Of a DNA stretch of 64,000 nt, positions 27,941 to 36,480 are shown in pieces. Location: contig JBJMMD010000036.1 in the NCBI GenBank assembly GCA_045804965.1, positions 30,736 through 94,735 on the forward strand, in the 5' to 3' direction. The number at the start of each line of letters is the position of its first letter. Within the stretch, counting starts at the first letter, position 1. The DNA comes from CAVTUU01 sp045804965. GTDB lineage: Bacteria > Chloroflexota > Chloroflexia > Thermomicrobiales > UBA6265. The notes beneath the pieces were generated by a model. The model made no database searches. It had not been told where the DNA came from and worked only from the letters and a program-made list of their open reading frames with translations. Both the position numbers and the translations under genes were made by a program.

Positions 27941-29143
27941 TTGCAGACAGGTGTGATCCTTTCCGGCGTGCGTACGCCAATCGGAAAACTCAACGGCAGC
28001 CTAGCGCCGCTCACCGCGGTTGAGTTGGGCGGCATTTCCATCAAGGAAGCCATTTGCCGTTCTGGTGCGCAACCGAACGACATACAACACGTCATCATGG
28101 GCCAGGTCTTGCAGGGCGGGTCGGGTCAAATACCTTCACGCCAGGCGGCGTTCAAGGCTGGGCTCGACAAGACCGTCACCTCGGAAACCATCAATCGAGT
28201 TTGCGGTTCTGGAATGCGGGCGATCACCCTCGCCGAGACGCTCATCCGAGTCGGCGAAGACGAGGTCGTGGTTGCCGGCGGCATGGAGAGCATGAGCAAC
28301 GCGCCTTATCTCCTGCGCAAGGCGCGCGGCGGTTATCGCATGGGCGATGGTGTGCTCGAGGACATGATGATCGGCGACGGTCTGATGTGTGCGCTCGAAG
28401 GCTGTCACATGGGCATCCATGGCAGCAATGTCGCCGCTGAAGAAGGGGTAGGGCGAGTGGAGCAGGACGCGTGGGCGCTGCGGTCCCATCAGCGTTACTT
28501 TACTGCGCTGGATCGCGGTGCCCTCGCCGACGAAATCGTTCCGGTTGAAATCGCGGATCGCAAGGGCAAAAAGACCGTCAGCGAAGACGAGGCGCCTCGT
28601 CGAGACACGAGCGCCGAAGCACTGGCAAGTCTCAAGCCGGCGTTCGATCGGGCCGGCACCGTTACTGCCGGCAATGCCCCCGGCGTCAACGACGGAGCAG
28701 CGGCGGTCGTGCTCGCGTCCGAAGCGTGGGCTCAAGCGCAGGGTCTAAAACCTCGAGCGAGGATTCTTGCTCACGCGGCTGCGGCATGGGGACCGGCCTA
28801 CCTCGCCTACACGCCTGCGATGGCGACTGAGCTTGCGCTGCAACGCGCCGGGCTTTCGGTCGGTGACGTCAAACTCTTCGAAATCAATGAAGCATTCGCG
28901 AGTGTTTCGATGATTTCCGCGCGCAAACTGGGCGCCGATCCAGAGATCGTGAACGTCAACGGGGGAGCGGTCGCGATCGGTCACCCGATCGGGGCCAGCG
29001 GGACGCGCATCGTCATCGCGTTGATGAATGAGCTTCGCCGCCGGGGTGGCGGTATTGGCGTCGCCGCGATTTGCTCGGGCGGAGGCCAGGGCGACGCAAT
29101 CGTGCTCGACGTGCTCGCCGCGGACGCCGAAGGGATCTTCTAA
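27941..29143 (+). CDS. Acetyl-CoA C-acyltransferase (thiolase)
   Basis: 400-residue thiolase that cleaves 3-ketoacyl-CoA or condenses acetyl-CoA. The nucleophilic Cys is in ETINRVCGSGMRAITLAE near residue 88, the catalytic His in GGAVAIGHPIGASGTR, and the second Cys in AAICSGGGQGDAI near residue 380. GDVKLFEINEAFASV is the conserved NEAF block. Translation starts at TTG, preceded by GAGGGAGAG. It lies between the acyl-CoA dehydrogenase gene and the gamma-carbonic-anhydrase-like gene (1 nt gap), so it belongs to the same transcript. Whether it works in degradation or biosynthesis is not certain. The context favours degradation. Confidence 0.96.
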   Translation: MQTGVILSGVRTPIGKLNGSLAPLTAVELGGISIKEAICRSGAQPNDIQHVIMGQVLQGGSGQIPSRQAAFKAGLDKTVTSETINRVCGSGMRAITLAETLIRVGEDEVVVAGGMESMSNAPYLLRKARGGYRMGDGVLEDMMIGDGLMCALEGCHMGIHGSNVAAEEGVGRVEQDAWALRSHQRYFTALDRGALADEIVPVEIADRKGKKTVSEDEAPRRDTSAEALASLKPAFDRAGTVTAGNAPGVNDGAAAVVLASEAWAQAQGLKPRARILAHAAAAWGPAYLAYTPAMATELALQRAGLSVGDVKLFEINEAFASVSMISARKLGADPEIVNVNGGAVAIGHPIGASGTRIVIALMNELRRRGGGIGVAAICSGGGQGDAIVLDVLAADAEGIF

Positions 29144-29144
29144 C

Positions 29145-29738
29145 GTGACGAAGCCGCCTGAAGTTCACGCGGATCTACCGCCGCCACTCGTATTAAGCGT
29201 CAACGGCGTCTCGCCTCGTATCGCCGACGGCGTTTTCCTCGCGCCGGGATGCGTCGTTGTCGGGGATGTCGACATTGGACTGAACTCGAGCGTCTGGTTT
29301 GGCGCAGTGCTTCGCGGCGACGTCGCGCCGATTAGGATCGGGACACGGACAAATGTGCAAGATGGCGCAGTGCTGCACGTCGACACCGGTTCGCCATGCG
29401 TCGTCGGCGATGATGTCACCATCGGTCATCGCGCGATCATCCATGCTGCGAATGTCGGCAATCGGGTGACGATCGGCATGGGCTCGATCGTGCTTTCGCG
29501 GTCGACTATCGGCGAAGGTGCCGTGATTGCAGCGGGCGCGGTCGTCGCCGAGAACTCATCCGTTCAGCCGGGAGCGTTGATGATGGGCGTTCCGGCGCAG
29601 GAAAAGCGGATACTTGACGAGAAACGGCAAGAGCGAATGGCGCGCAATGCTGGCCATTACGTGAATAACGGGCGGGCTTATCGCTCGACGCTCGCTGTCG
29701 TCAATGATCCGCGAGACGGGAGCGCGCATGGCGATTGA
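29145..29738 (+). CDS. Gamma-carbonic anhydrase family protein (YrdA-like)
   Basis: 197-residue left-handed beta-helix protein of the gamma-carbonic anhydrase/YrdA family. Hexapeptide repeats run through VVVGDVDIGLNSSVWFGAVL, RGDVAPIRIGTRTNVQDGAV and VTIGMGSIVLSRSTIGEGAV. The three zinc His are visible in AVLHVDTG, IGHRAIIHAANVG (two). Not all family members have carbonic anhydrase activity, and some bind CoA-related partners. The GTG start, one base after the thiolase stop, and the 11-nt overlap with the enoyl-CoA hydratase gene place it firmly in the acyl-CoA operon. A link between this fold and acyl-CoA metabolism is inferred from position only. Confidence 0.92.
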   Translation: MTKPPEVHADLPPPLVLSVNGVSPRIADGVFLAPGCVVVGDVDIGLNSSVWFGAVLRGDVAPIRIGTRTNVQDGAVLHVDTGSPCVVGDDVTIGHRAIIHAANVGNRVTIGMGSIVLSRSTIGEGAVIAAGAVVAENSSVQPGALMMGVPAQEKRILDEKRQERMARNAGHYVNNGRAYRSTLAVVNDPRDGSAHGD

Positions 29739-30501
29739 CGTCGACTTGTCGAACGGCGTCGCGACGATTCTGCTCAATCGTCCAGAAGCGCTCAACGCTT
29801 TCAATAACGACCAATTGAATCTGCTGCTTGCCGCGCTGCGAACGCTTCGCGATGAGCGCGCTGCTCGCTGCGTGATCGTCACCGGCGCGGGCGATCGCGG
29901 GTTTGCTGCCGGCGCCGATATCAAGCACATGGCCACGCTTTCCGAGGCTGACGCGCTTGCGTTCGGCCGGTTAGGCCATGCGGTGATGTACGCGGTCGAG
30001 TCGCTTCCCGTGCCGGTCATTGCGGCCGTGAACGGGTTTGCCCTCGGCGGCGGATGCGAGTTGGCGCTTGCCTGCGATATGCGGCTGGCCTCGGAGAACG
30101 CCGTGTTCAGCCAACCTGAGGTTTCGCTCGGAATTCCTCCGGGTTGGGGCGGCACGCAGCGATTGCCGAGATTGGTCGGCCCGGGGATCGCCGCAGAGTT
30201 GATCTACACCGGTAGGAAGGTTGATTCCGCAGAGGCACTGCGCATCGGGCTTGTCAACGCCGTCTATCCTCGGGATCAACTCCTTGTCAAGGCGACCGAT
30301 ATGGCGACGGCCATCGCGAAAAACAGTCCGCGCGCCTTGGCTGCCTCGAAGCAAGCGATCCACCTGGCGTTTAATTCAGCCGCTCCCTCCGGACTCGACG
30401 CCGAAGTCCAGCTCTTCGCGCGGGCTTTTGGCACGCGCGATCAGCGCGAGGGCATGCACGCCTTTATCGAGAAGCGGGCGCCAGAGTTTGCGAACGAATA
30501 A
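29728..30501 (+). CDS. Enoyl-CoA hydratase/isomerase family protein
   Basis: 257-residue crotonase-fold enzyme that adds water to trans-2-enoyl-CoA. Typical blocks are ATILLNRPEALNAFN, the oxyanion-hole stretch FAAGADIKHMATLS, and ALGGGCELALACDMRLASEN with the first catalytic-type Glu. FSQPEVSLGIPPGWGGTQRL carries the second Glu and the GGTQRL loop. The start at 29728 sits inside the end of the carbonic-anhydrase-like gene, with a GAGACGGGAG purine stretch upstream. It complements the dehydrogenase and thiolase of the operon. A 3-hydroxyacyl-CoA dehydrogenase is not present in the cluster. Confidence 0.95.
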   Translation: MAIDVDLSNGVATILLNRPEALNAFNNDQLNLLLAALRTLRDERAARCVIVTGAGDRGFAAGADIKHMATLSEADALAFGRLGHAVMYAVESLPVPVIAAVNGFALGGGCELALACDMRLASENAVFSQPEVSLGIPPGWGGTQRLPRLVGPGIAAELIYTGRKVDSAEALRIGLVNAVYPRDQLLVKATDMATAIAKNSPRALAASKQAIHLAFNSAAPSGLDAEVQLFARAFGTRDQREGMHAFIEKRAPEFANE

Positions 30502-30543
30502 CGCATTGACGAAGATATCGAAGCGAGAAAGGGATCGCCGGGA

Positions 30544-31305
30544 ATGGGCTTCACGATCATCGTGTTGATCAAGCAAGTCGCGGATATGAATGCAGTGCGA
30601 GTCGACCACTCGACCGGAAAGCCTATCTTGAGCGGACAGCAAGTCATCAGTTCCTATGACGAGTACGCGATTGAAGAAGCGCTTCAGATCAAGGAACAGC
30701 ACGGGGGCGAGGTCATTGCCCTTGCTGCCGGGCCGCCGAGCGTGAAGGACGTGTTGACGCGGGCGCTGGCGATGGGCGCGGATCGCGCTGTCCTGGTTCC
30801 GGTCGACAATATCAACCAGCTCGACACGCTTGCCGTTGCCAACATCCTTGCCGATCAACTCAAGGAATTGAGCTTCGAAATCATCTTCGCCGGCCAAAAC
30901 TCAGACGACTACGAAACCGGTCACGTCCCACCGCAAATCGCCGAAATTCTCGGTTTGCCGCAGGTGTCTTCGGTTACTAGTCTTGAAGCGAACGGTAATC
31001 GCTTGACGCTCGGCCGCGACACCGAGGACGGCAAGCAGATAGTCGACGTGGACACCCCCGTCATGCTCATGGCAATGACAGGTCTCAATGAGCCGCGCTA
31101 TCCGTCGCTGAAAGGGATTATGGCGGCAAAGAAGAAACCGCTGGACCAAGCGACGGTGGAACGCGTACCGAGTGAAAACCGGGCTGATTGGAGTGATCCG
31201 GTCGCGCCCGAGCGAACCGCGAGCGGGACGATCGTGCAGGACGTGGAGCCAGTGGAAGCGGCAAAGCAACTTGTCGGTTGGCTGAAAGAACAGAAGCTCA
31301 TCTGA
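30544..31305 (+). CDS. etfB: Electron transfer flavoprotein beta subunit
   Basis: 253-residue EtfB/FixA. It starts FTIIVLIKQVADMNAVRVD and contains SSYDEYAIEEALQIKEQHGG, LTRALAMGADRAVLVPVD, the nucleotide-binding segment IIFAGQNSDDYETGHVPPQI and a C-terminal arm that clasps the alpha subunit. The heterodimer accepts electrons from acyl-CoA dehydrogenases. The adjacent alpha subunit and FixC-type oxidoreductase imply onward transfer to quinone. The family includes bifurcating members, but eye inspection cannot settle whether this one binds FAD or AMP in the beta subunit. Confidence 0.95.
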   Translation: MGFTIIVLIKQVADMNAVRVDHSTGKPILSGQQVISSYDEYAIEEALQIKEQHGGEVIALAAGPPSVKDVLTRALAMGADRAVLVPVDNINQLDTLAVANILADQLKELSFEIIFAGQNSDDYETGHVPPQIAEILGLPQVSSVTSLEANGNRLTLGRDTEDGKQIVDVDTPVMLMAMTGLNEPRYPSLKGIMAAKKKPLDQATVERVPSENRADWSDPVAPERTASGTIVQDVEPVEAAKQLVGWLKEQKLI

Positions 31306-31348
31306 ATCAGGTTGCTGGGTATGGCTCGATCATTGAAATGAGAGCAAG

Positions 31349-32335
31349 ATGAGTGATAGTGGGCCCGTGCTTGTCGTTGGCGAAGTGAGTGGCTCGTCCC
31401 TTCGCCCGGTGTCGCTCGAGCTCGTCACCCTAGGCCGGCGGATCGCGGACGAGCTCGGGACGCAACTAGTTGGATTGTTGGCTGGTTCGGGTGTTTCCGA
31501 CGCGGCCGCGCAATTTGCTGCCGCCGGCTTGGACCGTGTTGTCGTTGCCGACGACAGCCGGCTCGGGGACTACACGGCCGAGCGAGCGACGGCGGTCGTC
31601 GCTACTGCCGTTGACGCGCTCGGACCTGCAGTGGTTCTGATACCTGGCACGACGGCTGGACGCGACTACGCGCCTCGCCTCGCAGCGCGATTCCAAACGG
31701 GCCTTGCCGCAGACTGCGTCGACCTCTCGCTCGACGGCGGAGCGCTCGTCTGCGTGCGCCCCGTGCTCGGTGGCCGCGTGCAAACGGCGGTCCGACTCGC
31801 CAGCGGTCCCATTCAAATGGCAACCGTTCGGCCCGGCAGCTTTGACAAGGCGGCCGCATCCGACACAAGCTCTACCCCAGTACCGCTCGCGGTTGAATTG
31901 TCGGACGCGGATCTTCGCGTCGCCGTGAAAGATACCGTTCAAGAAGCGGCGACCGGAGCAACCAAACTCGACACTGCCAAGTCTATCGTCGCCGGTGGAC
32001 GAGGTCTCAAAGAACCCGACAATTTCAAGCTCGTCGAGGATTTGGCATCAGTGCTTGATGCGGCGGTAGGCGCGACGCGGGCCGTCGTCGACGCAGGGTG
32101 GCGGCCGCACCATGAGCAGATCGGGCAAACCGGTCGCACAGTTTCACCGCGCCTGTATATCGCGGTCGGCGTGAGCGGCGCCGTTCAACACAACGTCGGC
32201 ATGCAAGGCTCGGACTACATTGTTGCGATTAATCGGGATCCCGATGCGCCGATCTTCAAGATCGCCTCGTTTGGGATCGTTGGCGACTTGTTCGAGGTCG
32301 TTCCGGCGTTGATCGAACAACTCAAGACTGCCTAG
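31349..32335 (+). CDS. etfA: Electron transfer flavoprotein alpha subunit
   Basis: 328-residue EtfA/FixB. The N-terminal domain begins PVLVVGEVSGSSLRPVSLEL. The FAD-binding C-terminal domain shows SIVAGGRGLKEPDNFKLVED, GATRAVVDAGWRPHHEQIGQ and the diagnostic IAVGVSGAVQHNVGMQGSDY followed by IVAINRDPDAPIFKIASFGI. It pairs with EtfB encoded 43 nt upstream and precedes the FixC gene by 27 nt. The FAD carries electrons between acyl-CoA dehydrogenase and the membrane oxidoreductase. Assignment is secure. Confidence 0.96.
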   Translation: MSDSGPVLVVGEVSGSSLRPVSLELVTLGRRIADELGTQLVGLLAGSGVSDAAAQFAAAGLDRVVVADDSRLGDYTAERATAVVATAVDALGPAVVLIPGTTAGRDYAPRLAARFQTGLAADCVDLSLDGGALVCVRPVLGGRVQTAVRLASGPIQMATVRPGSFDKAAASDTSSTPVPLAVELSDADLRVAVKDTVQEAATGATKLDTAKSIVAGGRGLKEPDNFKLVEDLASVLDAAVGATRAVVDAGWRPHHEQIGQTGRTVSPRLYIAVGVSGAVQHNVGMQGSDYIVAINRDPDAPIFKIASFGIVGDLFEVVPALIEQLKTA

Positions 32336-32362
32336 CAGCCTTCGACAGTAGAAGGGATTCCG

Positions 32363-33652
32363 GTGGAAGATGAACGTTTCGATGCCATCGTCGTCGGCGC
32401 GGGACCGGCGGGGATCACCGCGGCCAAGGAACTGGCAGCGGCCGGGCTTTCCGTCGTCGTACTCGAACGAGGCCAGTATCCCGGCGCAAAGAACGTCTCG
32501 GGCGGCATTCTCTATCGGCACCCAACTGAGGCTATGTGTCCTGGCTTCGAAGCGGACGCGCCGCTCGAACGGCCGATTATCGAACAGCGCTATGTCATGC
32601 TGACCGTAGATGCAATGCTCGGTGGCACGTACCGATCGATGCGCTTCGCCGAACCGCCCTACAACGCCTACTCCGTGCTCCGGTCAGAGTTCGATCGCTG
32701 GTTTGCTACCAAAGCGGAAGAGGCAGGGGCTGAAGTTTTCCCTGAGTTTACGGTTACCAATCTGCTCTTCGAAGACGGCAAAGTCGTTGGCGTGACGACG
32801 GGCGAGCCGGACGGCGAGCTCCTCGCACATGTCGTCGTGCTTGCCGATGGCGCAAACTCGCTCCTGGCGCAGCGGGCGGGCCTGCATCGCGAATGGAGAC
32901 CGATCGAGCAAGCCCTCGTCGCCAAAGAATTACTCGCACTGCCTGCGAAAAAGATCGAGGACCGGTTTGCGTTGCCTTCCGGCATGGGCACAGCCCTCGA
33001 AATCTTCGGTGAATCGACTTGGGGCTTGCTTGGGTACGGATTTATCTACACCAACAAGGAGTCACTTTCGATCGGCACGGGCGGGCTGTTGGAGGACCTC
33101 ATCCAATCGGGCAAGAACGTGAACGACATGCTCGATCGCTTTAAGAAACATCCCGCCATTGCACCATTGATTGCCGGGAGCGAAACGATCGAGTATTCGG
33201 CCCACTTGATTCCCGAAGGCGGGTACAAGAACTTACCTCGTTTGTATGCAGACGGTGTGGTTGTCGTCGGCGATGCTGCCGGTCTTGTGAACCCGCTCAA
33301 TCGCGAGGGCGCTAACCTCGCGATGGTTTCCGGACAACTGGCCGCGAAAGCGATTGTCGAAGCGAAAAGCGACTTTTCGATCGCTACCCTCTCGCACTAC
33401 CAAGAACTGCTCGATGAGAGCGTCGTGATGAAGGACCTTTACAAGATCCGCAACACGACCGATTTCGCCCACGAGCGCCCTCATCTCTTTAGCGACTACC
33501 CGCACGTGATGTCCGAGATCGCCCGCGAATACCTCACGGTCGACGGCGTACCGAAAAAGGACAAGCAAAAGAAAATTGCCAAGATAGTTTTCGGACTGCC
33601 GAAAAAGCGGTTGATCGATGACGCGGTAGGGGCCCTAAAATCGTTGACGTAA
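32363..33652 (+). CDS. fixC: FixC-type electron-transfer flavoprotein:quinone oxidoreductase
   Basis: 429-residue FAD protein of the FixC/ETF-QO family. The Rossmann motif DAIVVGAGPAGITAAKELAA starts at residue 6. VSGGILYRHPTEAMCPGF and the second FAD motif VVVGDAAGLVNPLNREGANLA are typical. The Fe-S part is absent: the C-terminus (DGVPKKDKQKKIAKIVFGLP...) has no Cys, and no fixX ferredoxin gene follows. The electron route to quinone is therefore incomplete in this window, and a distant fixX may complement it. The start is GTG with AAGGGA upstream. It closes the acyl-CoA/ETF operon. Confidence 0.93.
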   Translation: MEDERFDAIVVGAGPAGITAAKELAAAGLSVVVLERGQYPGAKNVSGGILYRHPTEAMCPGFEADAPLERPIIEQRYVMLTVDAMLGGTYRSMRFAEPPYNAYSVLRSEFDRWFATKAEEAGAEVFPEFTVTNLLFEDGKVVGVTTGEPDGELLAHVVVLADGANSLLAQRAGLHREWRPIEQALVAKELLALPAKKIEDRFALPSGMGTALEIFGESTWGLLGYGFIYTNKESLSIGTGGLLEDLIQSGKNVNDMLDRFKKHPAIAPLIAGSETIEYSAHLIPEGGYKNLPRLYADGVVVVGDAAGLVNPLNREGANLAMVSGQLAAKAIVEAKSDFSIATLSHYQELLDESVVMKDLYKIRNTTDFAHERPHLFSDYPHVMSEIAREYLTVDGVPKKDKQKKIAKIVFGLPKKRLIDDAVGALKSLT

Positions 33653-33816
33653 TGTGGCGGGTATGCTGATCCGTTTCTTTTTGGCACCTCACAACTCACC
33701 CGAGTCGACTCTATGCAGCTTAGGCGAAGTGTGCCAAGATGGCACTTCCAGCAGAATCCCGCGTACTTTGCGCGGACGATCCGTCCGCGCATGCCCCGAG
33801 ATTTGGAGATTGCCCA

Positions 33817-34893
33817 ATGCGCGTCGCGCGCTCGTCGCTCCTCGTTGTCCTGCTTATTGTTGGTATGAGTGGTCTTCGGGCCGCGGCTCAGGAGAGCACG
33901 CCGGTTGCGTCGCCGATCGTCTCGCCACTCGCAGGTGAGGAACCTTATGATCCGGTGGCGCTCTACGAGGCGCTCTTACGCACGCAATTAGATCAACACG
34001 CTTGGCCCTCCGATGCCACGGGCGCGACCGCAGCGCCATGGGTGAACAGCGGCAACGCCGCGCTCGCGGGAACGGTCGCTGCGGTTCAAATCACCTTTGA
34101 GGGAAGTACGTCGGCGGGACTTGCGTTCGCGATCTATCCGACTGCTGCGGATGCGAAGGCCGGGCTCGACCGCGCGGCGACGCAAACAGGCGGTGTTGCG
34201 ACCCCGGTTGCGACGCCAGAAGCCGCGACTGAGCCAACCGTCGTTCTCAATTACGGCAACTTCACGGTCTGCTTGATCCAAGTAAACAATGTGCTTGTCG
34301 ATGGGGCTGGGCTCGATTCGGCTTCGGCTATTGCCATTGCCAGGGCCGGCGTCGAGCATGTGCGAAATGTCGAGGCAGTCCTCCCTCCGGGCGCCTCGAC
34401 GCCTGAACCGGCGGCCGCTGCCTTCGGATCAGTCACTCCAGTACAGCTCAATCAGCGCTTGCAAGTCGCGCAATTCAGCGGGTCCGGCCTCCCTGCCGAA
34501 CTAACAAACCCGCAGGTCACGCCATGGACGGGTGAGACCGATACCGATCTGGTGGGCACGGTCGGAGCGGCTTACGTAACGTTCACCGGCGGCGACAATC
34601 ATATTGCGTATCTCGTTTTCCCTGACTCGACGGCCGCGGAGCTGCGGGTGATTGAAACGTCCGCCCAGGAACGCGCGAGCGGCGCAGACGTCACCGAACG
34701 AACCGACTTGACGTACCCGGCTGAGGTCGTCATCAATGGAGCCGATGTGCTGTGCGTGATGCAAGTCGATTACGTGCTGGTCGTCGCGAATGCGACTCTC
34801 CAGAACGGGCAGACCGATGCCGCGATCCAACAGGCAATCGCGCTGGCGCAGGCCGGCGCTGACCATCTCGTGAAAATCGCCACGGCTCCCTAA
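33817..34893 (+). CDS. Secreted hypothetical protein with two tandem homologous domains
   Basis: 358-residue exported protein. A signal peptide (residues 1-24, RSSLLVVLLIVGMSGLRAAA) ends at AQE and is followed by a Ser/Thr/Pro linker with TPVASPIVSP. The rest is an internal duplication. The first copy runs QLDQHAWPSD ... GTVAAVQITFEG ... FTVCLIQVNNVLVDGA ... AIAIARAGVEHV. The second runs QLNQRLQVAQFSG ... GTVGAAYVTFTG ... VLCVMQVDYVLVVAN ... AIALAQAGADHL. Each copy keeps one Cys at the same place. A second linker with ATPVATPEAA interrupts the first copy. The function is unknown. The start at 33817 has GGAG upstream and removes a non-signal extension. Confidence 0.82.
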   Translation: MRVARSSLLVVLLIVGMSGLRAAAQESTPVASPIVSPLAGEEPYDPVALYEALLRTQLDQHAWPSDATGATAAPWVNSGNAALAGTVAAVQITFEGSTSAGLAFAIYPTAADAKAGLDRAATQTGGVATPVATPEAATEPTVVLNYGNFTVCLIQVNNVLVDGAGLDSASAIAIARAGVEHVRNVEAVLPPGASTPEPAAAAFGSVTPVQLNQRLQVAQFSGSGLPAELTNPQVTPWTGETDTDLVGTVGAAYVTFTGGDNHIAYLVFPDSTAAELRVIETSAQERASGADVTERTDLTYPAEVVINGADVLCVMQVDYVLVVANATLQNGQTDAAIQQAIALAQAGADHLVKIATAP

Positions 34894-34917
34894 CGAACAG
34901 CGAGAGGCAGATCGCTC

Positions 34918-36480
34918 GTGACCTTGCGCATCGGCATCGACGTGGGCGGAACAAACACGGACGCCGTCCTGATGGACGGTTTCCGCGTCGTCGCAAAGAT
35001 CAAGACGCCGACGACCGAAGATGTCACAAGTGGAATCACGACCGCGCTGCGCCACATTCTCGGTTCGACGGTTTCCGGCCGCGATGACATCCGTGGCGTG
35101 ATGATCGGCACGACCCACTTCACGAACGCCGTGATCGAGCGCAAGCGATTGCAACCGACGGCGATTATTCGCCTCGGGTTGCCGGCGACCTTGTCAATCC
35201 CGCCGATGATCGATTGGCCCGACGATCTTCGTCGCGTTGTGAGCGAGCAGATCTTCTTTGCCCACGGTGGATACGAATTCAATGGCCGGCAAATTTCGCC
35301 ATTCGATCCGAACGAAATCCGATCGTGCTCCGAGCAAATCGGCAAACAAAGCACTCGAGCGGTTGCCGTCTCGTGCGTGTTCTCGCCGGTCAACAGCGAT
35401 TTGGAACATCAGGCGGCTGAAATCGTCACGGAGGTACTGCCGGACGCAACGGTCACTCTTTCAAGCGAGATCGGCCGTATCGGCTTGCTCGAACGGGAAA
35501 ACGCCGCGATTCTGAATGCTTGCCTCGGTGATCTCGCGCGGAAGACTGTTTCCGCATTCCGTGATGCCATCAAGAATCTTGGAATTACCGCACCGATCTA
35601 CCTCACACAAAATGACGGCACATTGATGAGCGCCGATTACGCTGAGCGATTTCCAGTCCTGACCTTTGCCTCGGGGCCGACCAACTCGATGCGCGGCGCG
35701 GCATTCTTGTCGGGGCGCAAAGACGCCGTCGTCGTCGATATCGGTGGCACCACGTCGGACTTCGGCGCCCTGGTGAACAGCTTTCCGCGCGAAGCGGCAG
35801 TGGCGGTCGAGGTCGGTGGCGTGCGAACCAACTTTCGGATGCCGGATGTGACATCGCTCGGTCTTGGCGGTGGTTCCTTGGTTTCCGCGGATGGAATCGC
35901 CGTTGGCCCGCAGAGCGTCGGCCATCGGTTGGCTGACGAGGCGCTCGTGTTCGGCGGATCGACGCTGACCGCAACCGATATTGCCGTCGCATCTGGACGC
36001 GCTGACATTGGCGATCCAGGACGGATTGCCAGATTGTCACGGGCGCTTGTCGAACAGGCGCTCATGCGAATCGACAACATGATCGCGACTGGAATTGATC
36101 GCGTGAAAACGAGCGCCGATCCCGTTCCGGTCATTTTGGTCGGTGGCGGAAGCATCCTCGCCTCGCAGTCGATCGCGGGCGCGTCGGAGCTGATAAAACC
36201 AGATAATTTCGAGACTGCAAACGCAGTTGGCGCGGCGATTGCGCAGATTTCGGGCGAAGTGGATCGCGTGTTCTCACTTGCCGGACTATCACGTGAACGT
36301 GCCCTGGACGAAGCGAAGATTGAAGCCGTTGAACGGGCAGTGGCGGCTGGCGCGGATCCCACTTCTGTCCAAATTGTCGAGGTCGAGGATGTGCCACTTG
36401 CCTACTTGCCGGGAAACGCAACCCGAATTCGAGTCAAGGCTGTCGGCGATCTCAGCCTGGCCGCGGGTGTGATTTCCTAG
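34918..36480 (+). CDS. Hydantoinase/oxoprolinase family protein (HyuA type, short form)
   Basis: 520-residue ATP-dependent hydantoinase/oxoprolinase A-type protein with an actin-like ATPase fold. Nucleotide-binding segments are RIGIDVGGTNTDAVLMDG at the N-terminus and VVVDIGGTTSDFGALV near residue 275. GTTHFTNAVIERKRL and GLGGGSLVSADGIAVG are family blocks. It is shorter than the roughly 690-residue forms and has no HyuB partner gene, so it may act on a different cyclic amide or ketone, or work alone. It starts with GTG. Its stop codon overlaps the stop of the convergent helicase gene. Confidence 0.92.
   Translation: MTLRIGIDVGGTNTDAVLMDGFRVVAKIKTPTTEDVTSGITTALRHILGSTVSGRDDIRGVMIGTTHFTNAVIERKRLQPTAIIRLGLPATLSIPPMIDWPDDLRRVVSEQIFFAHGGYEFNGRQISPFDPNEIRSCSEQIGKQSTRAVAVSCVFSPVNSDLEHQAAEIVTEVLPDATVTLSSEIGRIGLLERENAAILNACLGDLARKTVSAFRDAIKNLGITAPIYLTQNDGTLMSADYAERFPVLTFASGPTNSMRGAAFLSGRKDAVVVDIGGTTSDFGALVNSFPREAAVAVEVGGVRTNFRMPDVTSLGLGGGSLVSADGIAVGPQSVGHRLADEALVFGGSTLTATDIAVASGRADIGDPGRIARLSRALVEQALMRIDNMIATGIDRVKTSADPVPVILVGGGSILASQSIAGASELIKPDNFETANAVGAAIAQISGEVDRVFSLAGLSRERALDEAKIEAVERAVAAGADPTSVQIVEVEDVPLAYLPGNATRIRVKAVGDLSLAAGVIS

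Noticed and set aside
33731..33745. Hairpin GTGCCA-AGA(T)-TGGCAC between fixC and the secreted-protein gene
   Set aside because: Only a 6-bp stem without a T-tract. It is not convincing as a terminator or an operator.
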